From Croceibacterium aestuarii (lineage in GTDB: Bacteria > Pseudomonadota > Alphaproteobacteria > Sphingomonadales > Sphingomonadaceae), in assembly GCF_030657335.1 (NCBI RefSeq), contig NZ_CP131039.1, forward strand, positions 2,186,501-2,250,500: a stretch of DNA of 64,000 nucleotides. The letters are read 5' to 3'. Below are positions 53,923 to 62,547 of this stretch, piece by piece. The position numbers and the translations under genes are program-made. The first letter of the stretch is position 1. Every line of letters begins with the position of its first letter. The notes under the pieces are model-generated. The model searched no databases. It was not told where the DNA came from and saw only the letters and a list, made by a program, of their open reading frames with translations.

Positions 53923-54251
53923 CACGCGCCCTCCCTTTCCTGCTCCTCGATCTCGTGCTCGACCTGCTTTTCGATTCTTTCCTCGATCGGCGCGACGCGC
54001 TCCATCACCTCGCGGTTCTTGCGGCTCAGCAGGTACTGCCACACGCCCCAAGCGTTGATCAGCAGGAGAATCGCGTTCATCGCCGCGATCGGCAGAGCGT
54101 CTTCGGTCAGGCCGGAAACGATCCACGTCACCGAAACCGCGCAGAACAGGACGAAGCCATAGCCGGTGACCTTGCGCCCGAGGTCGGCTGCGATCAGCCC
54201 CGCGGCCATCATCGTGCCGATCGCGGCGACCCATTCGAGCGGTCCGTTCAT
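53922..54251 (-). CDS. Small membrane protein of unknown function
   Basis: The 109 aa protein, starting at the ATG at 54251, has three hydrophobic helices (about residues 5-22, 28-45, 55-72) and a charged coiled tail (SRKNREVMERVAPIEERIE). It is translationally coupled to DUF2200. No family is recognised. The 247 bases upstream, to the aldo/keto reductase, hold no gene I can support; a CCTCCCGGGAGG palindrome is present there. Confidence 0.7.
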   Translation of the reverse strand: MNGPLEWVAAIGTMMAAGLIAADLGRKVTGYGFVLFCAVSVTWIVSGLTEDALPIAAMNAILLLINAWGVWQYLLSRKNREVMERVAPIEERIEKQVEHEIEEQEREGA

Positions 54252-54498
54252 CGGGACAAGCAGCGCTCGACCGTGCGTCTTGTTCCCGGCCACAGGGGAC
54301 CGAATGTGCACAGTGCGATGTGAATCCGGTAGGAAATCGCGTTGCCTGGATCCACGCCAACCCGCCGCGTGCGCGCGCCGAAGTCTCCGGCCGGTGCCGC
54401 TCGGCGCGTGCTGGGTGCCGTTGTGCTGTCGCTGTGTGCCGGTCTGCCCCTCGCTCGCGGCGAGCGACAGGGCCCTCCCGGGAGGCGGCCCGAAGCCA

Positions 54499-55482
54499 CT
54501 ATTGCAGCGCTGCCGTCAGCCGTTCGACTTGCGCGTCCGACAGCTCGAGCCGGGTGAACTCGAGGTTCGCCTGGAGCTGCTCGACCGTCCGCGCGCTGGC
54601 GATCGGGGCGGGAATGCCCGGCTGGCGGACGAGCCAGGCCAGGGCGATCGCCGGCAGACTTGCGCCGGTCTCGGCAGCGATGCGGTCCATTTCGGCGAGA
54701 ACCGGCTTGCCGGATTCCTGGTAATCCTTGACCCGGTAGGCGCGGTCGCCCTGCGCGAAGTCCTCGTCGTTGCGGTACTTGCCGGTCAGATAGCCCGCGG
54801 CGAGCCCGAAGAACGGCAGCATGGCGATCCCGCGCGACGTGCACAGCTCCTGCAACTCCGCCCCGTAGGCCTTGCGCGCGACGAGGTTGTATTCGTTCTG
54901 CAGCGCGGTGAACGGGGTCGCGCCCCGCGCATCGGCCGTTTCGAGGGCGGCAGCGAGGCGCTCGGCGGTGAAGTTCGAAGCGCCCAGCGCGCGGACCTTG
55001 CCGCTCTTGACCGCGCCGTCGAAGGCATCGACGATCTGGCCGATGTCGAGCTGCTCGTAGTCGCGGTGCGCATAGTAGAGGTCGAGATAGTCGGTCTGCA
55101 GCCGTTCGAGCGAGGCGCCCAGCGACTGCAGGACTTCTTCGGGCTCGTAGAGTGTGGGATCGCCGTCGGAGCCGATCTGGATCGGGACCTTCCGGCTGAG
55201 CATGCCGGTCTTGGTGTGGATCTTCATCTCGCCGCGTACCCCGCGGCTGGCGAGCCATTCGCCGATGAAGCTCTCGGATTCGCCGCCCTTGTGACCCGGG
55301 ATCCACGCCGAATAGACGTCCGCCGTGTCGATCATCCGCCCGCCGGCCTCGTAGAAGGCGTCGAGCACGGCGAACCCGTCGTCGCCCTTGGCGGTCCAGC
55401 CGAAGACGTTGCCGCCGAGGACGAGCGGGATGCCGGCGATGAAGGTCTGGTTACGCTCATCCTGAGCTTGTCGAAGGGTCAA
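54499..55482 (-). CDS. Aldo/keto reductase
   Basis: The 327 aa protein has the family features [10 protein letters not shown] (Asp, Tyr), HTKTGML (Lys) and YYAHRDYEQ (His), and the NADP-binding [12 protein letters not shown]-type C-terminus. No ATG fits. The best start is a TTG at 55482, seven bases after AGGAGA, overlapping the ribH stop (TTGA). The first ten codons then come from a dispersed repeat (TTCGACAAGCTCAGGATGAG). It is co-transcribed with ribBX and ribH; the substrate is unknown. Confidence 0.85.
   Translation of the reverse strand: MTLRQAQDERNQTFIAGIPLVLGGNVFGWTAKGDDGFAVLDAFYEAGGRMIDTADVYSAWIPGHKGGESESFIGEWLASRGVRGEMKIHTKTGMLSRKVPIQIGSDGDPTLYEPEEVLQSLGASLERLQTDYLDLYYAHRDYEQLDIGQIVDAFDGAVKSGKVRALGASNFTAERLAAALETADARGATPFTALQNEYNLVARKAYGAELQELCTSRGIAMLPFFGLAAGYLTGKYRNDEDFAQGDRAYRVKDYQESGKPVLAEMDRIAAETGASLPAIALAWLVRQPGIPAPIASARTVEQLQANLEFTRLELSDAQVERLTAALQ
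55455..55478. repeat. Dispersed repeat at the aldo/keto reductase start
   Basis: The plus strand reads GCTCATCCTGAGCTTGTCGA and continues AGGG. This is one arm of an extragenic repeat very common in alphaproteobacterial genomes. Here it forms the first codons of the aldo/keto reductase frame, right after ribH. Confidence 0.7.
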
Positions 55483-55898
55483 CGGAATTTCTCCTGCAGT
55501 TTCAGCAGTGCCATGGCGGCTTCGGCCGCGCCTGCCCCCTTGTTGCCCTGCTTGGGATCGGCGCGGGCCACGGCCTGGGCTTCGTTCTCGACGGTCAGGA
55601 TGCCGTTGCCGACGGCCATTCCGTCCATCGTCAGCGCCATGACGCCGCGTGCGCTTTCGCCGGCGACGATCTCGAAATGATAGGTCTCGCCGCGGATGAC
55701 GACGCCGAGGGCGACGTAGGCGTCGTAAAGCTCGGTTTCCGACGCGAGCACGATCGCACCGGGAATTTCCAGCGCTCCGGGCACGGTGACGATCTCGACC
55801 TTGTGGCCCTGCGCCGTTAGCGCCTCGCGCGCACCGGCGATCAGCATGTCGTTGAGATCGTCGTAAAAGCGGGCTTCGACAATCAGGAACTTGGCCAT
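55479..55898 (-). CDS. ribH: 6,7-dimethyl-8-ribityllumazine synthase
   Basis: RibH joins 3,4-dihydroxy-2-butanone 4-phosphate with the ribitylaminouracil intermediate in riboflavin synthesis. The 139 aa protein has FYDDLNDML, the [10 protein letters not shown] binding loop, [15 protein letters not shown] with the catalytic His, and [11 protein letters not shown]. Its ATG touches the ribB-type gene stop (ATGA overlap at 55898). Confidence 0.95.
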   Translation of the reverse strand: MAKFLIVEARFYDDLNDMLIAGAREALTAQGHKVEIVTVPGALEIPGAIVLASETELYDAYVALGVVIRGETYHFEIVAGESARGVMALTMDGMAVGNGILTVENEAQAVARADPKQGNKGAGAAEAAMALLKLQEKFR

Positions 55899-57199
55899 CA
55901 GGCGTCTCCGGTTTCGATCGGTTCTTCGCCGACGATGGAAAGGTCGTACCCGTCGAGCCCGACGAGCGAATGGGTGGTATTGGTGAGCAGGACCATGTCG
56001 TGCACGCCGAGCTCGGCCAGAATCTGCGCGCCCACGCCATAATCGCGCTGCTCGGCCGGCATGGCCTCCGGATCGCGCGGCCCGGTGCTTTCGAGATTGT
56101 CGACCAGCCGCGTCAGGAAGCCCGGGTTGGGGCGATTGATCAGCACGACGACGCCGCTGCCTTCGGCGCCGATGCGGCGCATCGCCCCCTCGAGCAGCCC
56201 GGCGCGGTCGGTGTCGTGCGCGAAGATGTCGTCGAAGAACGACAGCGCGTGCATTCGCACCAGCGTCGGCTTGGCGGGATCGATGCGGCCTTTGACGAGG
56301 GCGATGGTCTCGGTCTTCGTCGCCTTGTTGTAGAACGTAATCGCCCGCCAGTCGCCGCCCCAGCGGCTGGTGAAGCGCGCTTCCGCCTTCTTTTCGACCA
56401 GATGGTCGTGCTTGCGGCGATAGGCGATGAGGTCGCGGATGGTGCCCATCTTGAGGCCGTGCTTGCGCCCGAAGCGGATGAGGTCGTCGAGGCGGGCCAT
56501 CGAGCCGTCCTCGTTCATGATCTCGCAGATCACGCCCGAGGGGTTGAGACCGGCGAGACGGCTGATGTCGACCGAGGCCTCGGTATGACCGGCGCGGATC
56601 AGCACGCCGCCTTCGCGGGCGACCAGCGGGAAGACATGGCCCGGCGTCACGATGTCGTCGGCACCCTTGGACGAATCGATCGCCACCGACACGGTCCGCG
56701 CGCGGTCGGCGGCGCTGATCCCGGTGGTGACGCCTTCGCGCGCCTCGATCGATATTGTGAAGGCGGTCTCGTGACGGGTGCCGTTCTTGCGGCTCATCGG
56801 CGGGATGCCGAGCGCCTCGACGCGCTGCGCGGTCAGGGCGAGGCAGATCAGGCCGCGGCCGTGGGTGGCCATGAAGTTGATCGCGTCCGGCGTCGCCATC
56901 TGCGCCGGGATGATCAGGTCGCCCTCGTTCTCGCGGTCCTCGTCGTCGACGAGGATGAACATGCGCCCGTTGCGGGCCTCGTCGATGATCTCCTCGATTC
57001 CGACGAGCACCGGCGTCTCGTCGTTCTCGGCCAGGAAGCGCTCGATCTTGCCTAGCGTCTCGGCCGTGGGGTTCCACCCCTCCTCGGTGCAGTCGCGCAG
57101 GGTGTTGGCATGCAGACCCGCAGCCCGCGCCAGCCCCGCCCGCGACATCCGCCCGCGACTCACAAGATCCCGAACCCGCCCAATCGTATGTGCATTCAT
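55898..57199 (-). CDS. ribB: HTH-RibB-RibX fusion: 3,4-dihydroxy-2-butanone 4-phosphate synthase
   Basis: The 433 aa protein has three parts. Residues about 8-58 form a helix-turn-helix-like segment ([18 protein letters not shown]). Residues 63-275 are RibB, with [15 protein letters not shown] (85-99) and TPGHVFPL (186-193). The C-terminal part resembles GTP cyclohydrolase II but lacks its three zinc cysteines ([13 protein letters not shown] in their place), so it is the RibX-type domain. RibB activity is expected and cyclohydrolase activity is not. The start is the ATG at 57199. A palindrome in the promoter and a divergent flavin reductase suggest autoregulation. Confidence 0.92.
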   Translation of the reverse strand: MNAHTIGRVRDLVSRGRMSRAGLARAAGLHANTLRDCTEEGWNPTAETLGKIERFLAENDETPVLVGIEEIIDEARNGRMFILVDDEDRENEGDLIIPAQMATPDAINFMATHGRGLICLALTAQRVEALGIPPMSRKNGTRHETAFTISIEAREGVTTGISAADRARTVSVAIDSSKGADDIVTPGHVFPLVAREGGVLIRAGHTEASVDISRLAGLNPSGVICEIMNEDGSMARLDDLIRFGRKHGLKMGTIRDLIAYRRKHDHLVEKKAEARFTSRWGGDWRAITFYNKATKTETIALVKGRIDPAKPTLVRMHALSFFDDIFAHDTDRAGLLEGAMRRIGAEGSGVVVLINRPNPGFLTRLVDNLESTGPRDPEAMPAEQRDYGVGAQILAELGVHDMVLLTNTTHSLVGLDGYDLSIVGEEPIETGDA

Positions 57200-57213
57200 T
57201 CCCGAAGCGAATA

Positions 57214-57229
57214 TCACATTTCGATGTGA
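57214..57229. promoter_or_regulatory. Palindrome TCACAT-N4-ATGTGA between ribB and the flavin reductase
   Basis: TCACAT (57214-57219), TTCG and ATGTGA (57224-57229) form a perfect 6-4-6 palindrome 15 bases upstream of the ribB start. An extra half-site, ATCACAT, lies at 57243-57249. No FMN riboswitch is seen. The site is a good operator candidate for a dimeric helix-turn-helix protein, possibly the RibB fusion itself. Confidence 0.6.
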
Positions 57230-57315
57230 GGGCAAGGCGGAAATCACATCGAACCGGCCCGTACTTCAATCACCCACAACTTGCCACTCCGCGCGCATCG
57301 CTTCATGTAGGAACA

Positions 57316-57828
57316 GTGACCGACAGCCCGCAGCCCGAAGCCGACTTACTGGAATCGTTTCGCGCTGCCATGCGGCACGTCGCGGCGACCGTTTATGCGG
57401 TGACGACAGGATCGGTCGGGGAGCGGCACGGCATCCTGGCGACGGCGGTCAGCTCGCTGAGCTTCGAACCTCCATCGCTGCTGGTTTGCATCAATCGGGC
57501 TGCCTCTTTGCATGAACCGCTGGCCTGCGCCGAAACGTTCTGTGTCAACGTGCTGGGAATGGCCAATCGCGACGTCGCAGACGCTTTCGTCAGCAGTCGA
57601 GGCGAAGAGCGCTTCGTGGTGGGAGAATGGGCTGAAATGCACGGCGTTCCCGTCTTGCAAAGCGCCCAGTCGAGCTTCGTTTGCCGGACAGCTCATCGGC
57701 ACGAGTTCGGCACCCACACGATCTTCATCGGCGAGCTGCTGGCGTGCCATCACCGCGCCGACGCGCGGCCCCTGACGTATTACGACAGACGCTATATCGA
57801 TCTGGATGCGACCCCCGCGGAAGATTAG
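57316..57828 (+). CDS. Flavin reductase family protein
   Basis: The 170 aa protein starts at a GTG at 57316 behind AGGA. It has the FMN-binding split-barrel pattern: RHVAATVYAVTTG, ATAVSSLSFEPPSLLVCINR, FCVNVLG and HTIFIGELL. It should reduce FMN/FAD with NAD(P)H to feed a monooxygenase or free flavin pool. It is divergent from the riboflavin genes across 116 bases. Confidence 0.9.
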   Translation: MTDSPQPEADLLESFRAAMRHVAATVYAVTTGSVGERHGILATAVSSLSFEPPSLLVCINRAASLHEPLACAETFCVNVLGMANRDVADAFVSSRGEERFVVGEWAEMHGVPVLQSAQSSFVCRTAHRHEFGTHTIFIGELLACHHRADARPLTYYDRRYIDLDATPAED

Positions 57829-57846
57829 CTCGACGAAACGCCCCCG

Positions 57847-58791
57847 CTAACGCCGGGCTAGAAGGTGCCCTGGCCAGCTTGGCGCGCCACCGGCCAGATA
57901 TTCGTCAATTTCTCGTTCGAGCATTGCTGCACGGTCTGCCGGCGAGGCGTAAATCCGGCTGCGGAACAAACCGCCGCCTATGGTTTGCCCGAGGTGCGAG
58001 CGCCAGAACGCGACAGCCGCGCGCGGGTCGTAGCCGGCGTTGGCCAGCAGATGGACGCTCAGCCGGTCGGCTTCGATTTCCGCCTCGGCGTTGAGCCTGC
58101 GGTCGCGGCCGAACTGCCCGCCGAGCCCTTTACTTACATTCTCCGAGGCAAGGCGGTCGCGGTGATGCAGCACGGAATGCGCGAGTTCGTGCGCGAAGAC
58201 GACCGCAAGCTGTGCGTCGCTGGTCTTCTGCGCGAGGCCCAGACCGATCTGGATCACCCGTCCGTCGGAGCGCGCTTCGGTTCCACCATCTGCCAATACT
58301 TCAACCAGCGCACGGCATTGCGGCAATGGATCGAGCGAGACGTCCCGCGTCGCTCCGGCGTGCGTGACCGTAAGCTGCAAACTCTGTCCCGCTGGGTGGT
58401 CCGCCAACATTGCGAAGGCGGAATCTCGGAGCGGCATTTCTGCCAGGTCCGGAAGTTTGCGCACAGCGACGCCGTCTACCGCAACAAGTCCGTCTCCCTC
58501 GGCGATCCCTGCGCGGGCAGCGGGGCCGTCGGCAAGCAGCACGGCAAATGCAACATCGGCAGCGAAGCCGGGGTCGGCGTCCGTCGCGTACTGGTCGCGG
58601 CTCTGCAGCGCTGCCCCGAGGGCAGGAGCCAGCCGGTCGCACATGGCGGCGTTCGAATCCTGCAGTTTCTCCGCCACTGCGAGCAGGCGCAAGTCGGCGG
58701 CTCGAAGCGCGGCCTGCGCGCTTGCGCTTGACGGGAAAAGCAGCGCCAAGGCACCGGCTAGACAGATAGTCGCACGGGCGGGCCATTTCAT
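57847..58791 (-). CDS. M48-like zinc peptidase with PDZ domain
   Basis: The 314 aa protein, starting at the ATG at 58791, has a signal peptide (about 1-25, ending SASA). A PDZ-like domain spans roughly 75-152 (AGIAEGDGLVAVDGVAV), and the zinc motif HELAH lies at 201-205 with further ligands in EIEADRLS. It is a BepA/HtpX-type periplasmic protease. A longer start at 58851 gives no better signal peptide. Confidence 0.85.
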   Translation of the reverse strand: MKWPARATICLAGALALLFPSSASAQAALRAADLRLLAVAEKLQDSNAAMCDRLAPALGAALQSRDQYATDADPGFAADVAFAVLLADGPAARAGIAEGDGLVAVDGVAVRKLPDLAEMPLRDSAFAMLADHPAGQSLQLTVTHAGATRDVSLDPLPQCRALVEVLADGGTEARSDGRVIQIGLGLAQKTSDAQLAVVFAHELAHSVLHHRDRLASENVSKGLGGQFGRDRRLNAEAEIEADRLSVHLLANAGYDPRAAVAFWRSHLGQTIGGGLFRSRIYASPADRAAMLEREIDEYLAGGAPSWPGHLLARR

Positions 58792-58973
58792 CGAGATTGT
58801 TGAGTCTGAAGGTGCGGATGCGTTAAGCAATGTTTCACCAATGTCGGTCATTTGGCGCTGGCTCGCAATGCAGATCGCTACGGCGGGACGGCGTTGTTAG
58901 TAAAGCCAAGTTTTTTGTGCGTTGCAAAATCAGCACACCGGTTCGATAGGCCGGTTTCGAGCATTTGACCGGG

Positions 58974-59002
58974 TTGACGGAACGCGTAAACGAACATAAC
59001 GA
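58974..59002 (+). promoter_or_regulatory. Sigma-70-like promoter
   Basis: TTGACG (58974-58979) and TAACGA (58997-59002) are 17 bases apart and lie 28 bases before the start of the 76 aa gene. Confidence 0.5.
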
Positions 59003-59030
59003 AGCTACGAAGCAAAGGAAGGGCAGCCAA

Positions 59031-59261
59031 ATGATTATTCGTAATTCGATTACCGGCCTTGCCGCTGCCGGTCTGATCCTGGGATCGACGGCTGCTGCAG
59101 CGGCTCCTGCATCGGCCGATCGCGCCGGTTCGAAGGTTTCTTCGTCCGAGAAGCTCGCGGGAACGGGGACTTTCACCCTGCTTCTCGGTCTCCTCGTCGT
59201 CGCGGGCGTCATCGCGGTCGTCGCCTCGAACGACAACAACGACGCGCCGACCAGCCCGTAG
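59031..59261 (+). CDS. Small secreted/membrane protein of unknown function
   Basis: The 76 aa product has a signal-like N-terminus (MIIRNSITGLAAAGLILGST), then a short linker, a second hydrophobic helix (FTLLLGLLVVAGVIAVVAS, about 48-66) and an Asn/Asp-rich tail (NDNNDAPTSP). Its own promoter-like boxes and a strong terminator make it a single-gene unit. No function is recognised. Confidence 0.72.
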   Translation: MIIRNSITGLAAAGLILGSTAAAAAPASADRAGSKVSSSEKLAGTGTFTLLLGLLVVAGVIAVVASNDNNDAPTSP

Positions 59262-59286
59262 TTGGTGGCTACAGAATAAAGAAAAG

Positions 59287-59314
59287 CGGCGGGCTTTGCC
59301 CGCCGTTTTTTTTT
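59287..59314 (+). terminator. Bidirectional intrinsic terminator
   Basis: CGGCGGGC (59287-59294) pairs perfectly with GCCCGCCG (59298-59305), followed by nine T residues (59306-59314). An A-run precedes it, so it can also end the convergent dehydrogenase transcript on the minus strand. Confidence 0.92.
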
Positions 59315-59325
59315 GCCAGTGCCGC

Positions 59326-60471
59326 TCAGCTCAGCGACTGACGTAGCTCCCCAATAGACCGCGCGCCCATCATCGCCATCGTTCGCACCAACTCGGTGCG
59401 CAATATCTCGAGTGCGCGCTCGACGCCGGCCTGACCGAATGCCGACAGACCGTAGAGCGGCGCCCGCCCGACCATGACGAAGTCGGCGCCAAGCGCCAAC
59501 GCTTTGGCGATGTCGCTGCCCCGCCGCACTCCGCTGTCGAGGATTACCGCAGATCGGTTGCCCACGGCTGCGACGATGGCGGGAAGGGCGTCGATCGATG
59601 CAATCGAGCAATCCAGCGCTCGGCCACCGTGATTCGATACGACCACCCCATCCGCGCCCGTGTCGAGCGCCCGGCGGGCGTCGTCCGGGTGGAGCACTCC
59701 CTTGAGGATGAACTTGCCCGGCCAGCGCCGCCGAAGCTCGCTTACGCCCGCCCAATCCAGATCGTCCTGCTTGAAGAAAGCCCCCGGCATCGCGCCCTGG
59801 GTCACTTTGGCCCGAAGCTGGTCGGGCAGGTTCGCCTGGGTCGGGATTCCCCCCGACAGCGCGTAACGGCCCATGACGCCAGTCAGCCAGCGTGGGTGCA
59901 GGAGGACGTCTGCAATATTGCGCGGATTGAGCTTGAACGGCGTCGCGAAGCCGTTGCGTAAGATGTATTCACGATTGGGCGGCACCGGCAGGTCGAGCGT
60001 AACCATGAGCGTGTCGCAGCCCATGCTGGCCGCTCGATCCATAACCGCGTGCGACAGGGCGCGGTTCTCCCACAGGTAGAGCTGAAACCACCGCCTTCCG
60101 CCAGCGGTGGCGATCTGCTCGATATCCATGGTGCTGGCGCTGGAAATCGTGAAGGGCACTCCGGCCTCTGCGGCCGCACGGGCAAGGGCAAGGTCGCCTT
60201 CGTGCCACATCATTCCCGCTGCCCCGGTGGGAGCGATGGCGAGCGGCAGCGGCGCCGAGATGCCGAGGATTTCGCAAGCGGTGTCGATCTTATCGACCCC
60301 CCGCAGCACGCGCGGCCGCACCGTCAGGGCATCGAACGCGGCGCGGTTGCGCGCCAAACCTAGCTCGTCCTCGACCCCGCGTTCGAGATATTCCCACACC
60401 CCGAGGGGGAGCCGCCGCCGCGCCTTCTTCCGCAAGTCGGCGATATTGTGGCAGCCAAGGTGCGCGGCCAT
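59326..60471 (-). CDS. FMN-dependent alpha-hydroxy-acid dehydrogenase (LldD-like)
   Basis: The 381 aa protein has APTGAAGMMWHEGDLALARAAAEAG-type FMN contacts, QLYLWENR, DLPVPPNREY, and the catalytic core SNHGGRALD followed by LDSGVRRGSDIAKALALGA. It is close to L-lactate or mandelate dehydrogenase (lldD/mdlB), membrane-associated and feeding the quinone pool; the substrate is inferred. It lies eight bases after an SDR gene on the same strand. Confidence 0.88.
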   Translation of the reverse strand: MAAHLGCHNIADLRKKARRRLPLGVWEYLERGVEDELGLARNRAAFDALTVRPRVLRGVDKIDTACEILGISAPLPLAIAPTGAAGMMWHEGDLALARAAAEAGVPFTISSASTMDIEQIATAGGRRWFQLYLWENRALSHAVMDRAASMGCDTLMVTLDLPVPPNREYILRNGFATPFKLNPRNIADVLLHPRWLTGVMGRYALSGGIPTQANLPDQLRAKVTQGAMPGAFFKQDDLDWAGVSELRRRWPGKFILKGVLHPDDARRALDTGADGVVVSNHGGRALDCSIASIDALPAIVAAVGNRSAVILDSGVRRGSDIAKALALGADFVMVGRAPLYGLSAFGQAGVERALEILRTELVRTMAMMGARSIGELRQSLS

Positions 60472-60479
60472 GACCGTCT

Positions 60480-61208
60480 TCAACCGCGTCCGAGGAACGG
60501 CAGCTTGTTCTGCACCATCAGAGCTTCGTAAAAGTTGAGGTGGTCGGGCATATCGCACATGTGGACGATGATACCCGCCGCTTCCTCGGGCGTCGCCGCG
60601 AAGTTGTCCGGCAACTTGACCGAACCGGGCATGATCTCGGTCGCCACGATACCCGGGTGGAAGATCGACACGGCGATATTGTGATCGCGCCCGTCGAGCG
60701 CCAGCGCATGGGTCAGTCCCGACAGGCCGAACTTGCTCGCGGTATAGGATGGACATTCGCTGCGCGGCACTTTTGCCGAGATCGAGCCCACGTTGACGAT
60801 CCGCCCGTGGCCGCCCTTCTTGAAGATCGGCCACGCGTATTTCGAACACAGGAATGCGCTCGTGAGGTTGGTCGCGATGACATTGTTCCAGTGTTCGAGC
60901 GAGGTCTCGTCAACCGGGGTGTTCTCGGCAATGCCGGCATTGTTGACTAGAACGTCCACGGTGCCGAAGCTCGACACGGCCTCCGCGAAAAGATTTTCGA
61001 CCGCAGCTTCGTCGGTCACGTCGGTGGTCACTGCCAGCGCCTTGCCACCCATGTCCTCGATCTTCCGGACCAGGCCCGAAAGCCGCTCGGCCCGGCGAGC
61101 CGCGAGCACGACCCGTGCGCCCTTGTCGGCGAAACCGAGGGCACAAGCCTCGCCAATTCCCGAACTGGCGCCGGTTACCACGGCGACGCGGTCTTTCAGA
61201 ATGCTCAA
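60480..61208 (-). CDS. Short-chain dehydrogenase/reductase
   Basis: The 242 aa protein has the cofactor motif TGASSGIGE (residues 12-20), NNAGIAE and the catalytic Ser-Tyr-Lys (SIS, Tyr in PSYTASK). It is a classical SDR. The start is a TTG at 61208, seven bases after GAGGGG. Its position upstream of the hydroxy-acid dehydrogenase suggests a short oxidation pathway; the substrate is unknown. Confidence 0.88.
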   Translation of the reverse strand: MSILKDRVAVVTGASSGIGEACALGFADKGARVVLAARRAERLSGLVRKIEDMGGKALAVTTDVTDEAAVENLFAEAVSSFGTVDVLVNNAGIAENTPVDETSLEHWNNVIATNLTSAFLCSKYAWPIFKKGGHGRIVNVGSISAKVPRSECPSYTASKFGLSGLTHALALDGRDHNIAVSIFHPGIVATEIMPGSVKLPDNFAATPEEAAGIIVHMCDMPDHLNFYEALMVQNKLPFLGRG

Positions 61209-61290
61209 GCCATTTCCCCTCGATTGGTGCTGAGGGTCCGCTTAGCCAAGCTCGGGTCGGCAGGAAACCGTCAATCGGCAAGAGGGAAAG

Positions 61291-61366
<76 letters not shown>

Positions 61367-61428
61367 ACATGCCGATTTCGGCAGACCCGCGAATCGCGGA
61401 GAGCGGCTCATATAGCTGGGCTTTCAAA

Positions 61429-62547
61429 TCAGGCAAGGCCTGTGGAGCCGCCGCGCTTGCTGCTGCGGTCGATCATCATGAGGGTGCCGACGCAAATCAT
61501 GTTGGTCATCATCGATGAACCGCCGTGGCTCATGAAGGGCAGGGGGATTCCGACCACCGGAGCAAGGCCCATGACCATCATCAGGTTGATCGCGACATAG
61601 AAAAATATCGTCGCCGTCATTCCCGCTGCGAGCAACTGGCTGAAGCGATCGGGTGCGCGGCGCGCGACGTTAAGTCCCCAGCGCAGCAGGATGCCGAACA
61701 CCAGCAACACGAAAAGCCCTCCAATCAGGCCCCATTCCTCCGCCATTGTGGCAAAGACGAAATCGGTATGCGGCTCCGGCAGGTAATCGAGGTGACTCTG
61801 CGATCCGTTGCCGAATCCCTTGCCGGTTATCCCGCCTGAGCCGATTGCGATCTTCGACTGCGTGATGTGATAGCCGGCACCGAGAGGATCGCTTTCCGGA
61901 TCGAGAAAGGTTGTCACGCGGTTACGCTGGTAATCCTGCAGGACGAAGAAGTAGGCAAGCGGTACCGCGAGGATGCCGGCCCCTGCGGCCCCTGCGAACC
62001 ACTTGCCAGGCAAGCCGGCGAGGAACATGATCACCACGCCGCCGAACATGATCGCGAGCGAAGTGCCCAGATCTGGCTGCAGCAAAACGAGCCCGGTAGG
62101 GATACCGATCAAGAGGGCGGGGGGGACAAGCGGGCGAAACTGGCTGGTCATGCCAGCCGGTAGCTGGTGATAATAGGTCGCCAGTACGAGCACGATGGTC
62201 GGTTTCATCAGCTCAGACGGCTGAAGCACGAGCGGGCCGATATTGAGCCAGCGCTGGCTGCCCCCTCCAACTTGGCCCACGATTTCGACCCCGAGGAGAA
62301 GCAGCACGATGATCGCGTAGAGCGGGTAGGCCACCGTTCGCGCCAATTGCACGGGCAGGTACGAGATAGCTAGGGCAGCCGCGAGGAAAAGGGCGAAGCG
62401 GATCAGCTGCGAGGACGCATAAGGCGACATCGAGCCTCCGGCGGCCGAGTAGAGCACCGCGGCGCTGAAGCAGACCAGCATCGTCAGAGGGATCAACACA
62501 CGCCACGGCTGGTCGGCGATGATCGGGGGCAGAATCTGCTGCTTCAT
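61429..62547 (-). CDS. rodA: Rod shape-determining protein RodA (SEDS glycosyltransferase)
   Basis: RodA polymerises peptidoglycan glycan strands in the elongasome with PBP2. The 372 aa protein has about ten membrane helices and SEDS motifs: RWLNIGPLVLQPSELMK, LLQPDLGTS, GKGFGNGSQS and LPEPHTDFVFA. Its start overlaps the mrdA stop (ATGA). Confidence 0.95.
   Translation of the reverse strand: MKQQILPPIIADQPWRVLIPLTMLVCFSAAVLYSAAGGSMSPYASSQLIRFALFLAAALAISYLPVQLARTVAYPLYAIIVLLLLGVEIVGQVGGGSQRWLNIGPLVLQPSELMKPTIVLVLATYYHQLPAGMTSQFRPLVPPALLIGIPTGLVLLQPDLGTSLAIMFGGVVIMFLAGLPGKWFAGAAGAGILAVPLAYFFVLQDYQRNRVTTFLDPESDPLGAGYHITQSKIAIGSGGITGKGFGNGSQSHLDYLPEPHTDFVFATMAEEWGLIGGLFVLLVFGILLRWGLNVARRAPDRFSQLLAAGMTATIFFYVAINLMMVMGLAPVVGIPLPFMSHGGSSMMTNMICVGTLMMIDRSSKRGGSTGLA

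Noticed and set aside
54252-54498. Possible gene or terminator in the spacer before the aldo/keto reductase
   Set aside because: No frame shows family features; the CCTCCCGGGAGG palindrome lacks a T-run, so no terminator is called.
57200-57315. FMN riboswitch before the riboflavin genes
   Set aside because: The space is only 116 bases and lacks the conserved RFN blocks; a palindrome is the more likely control site.
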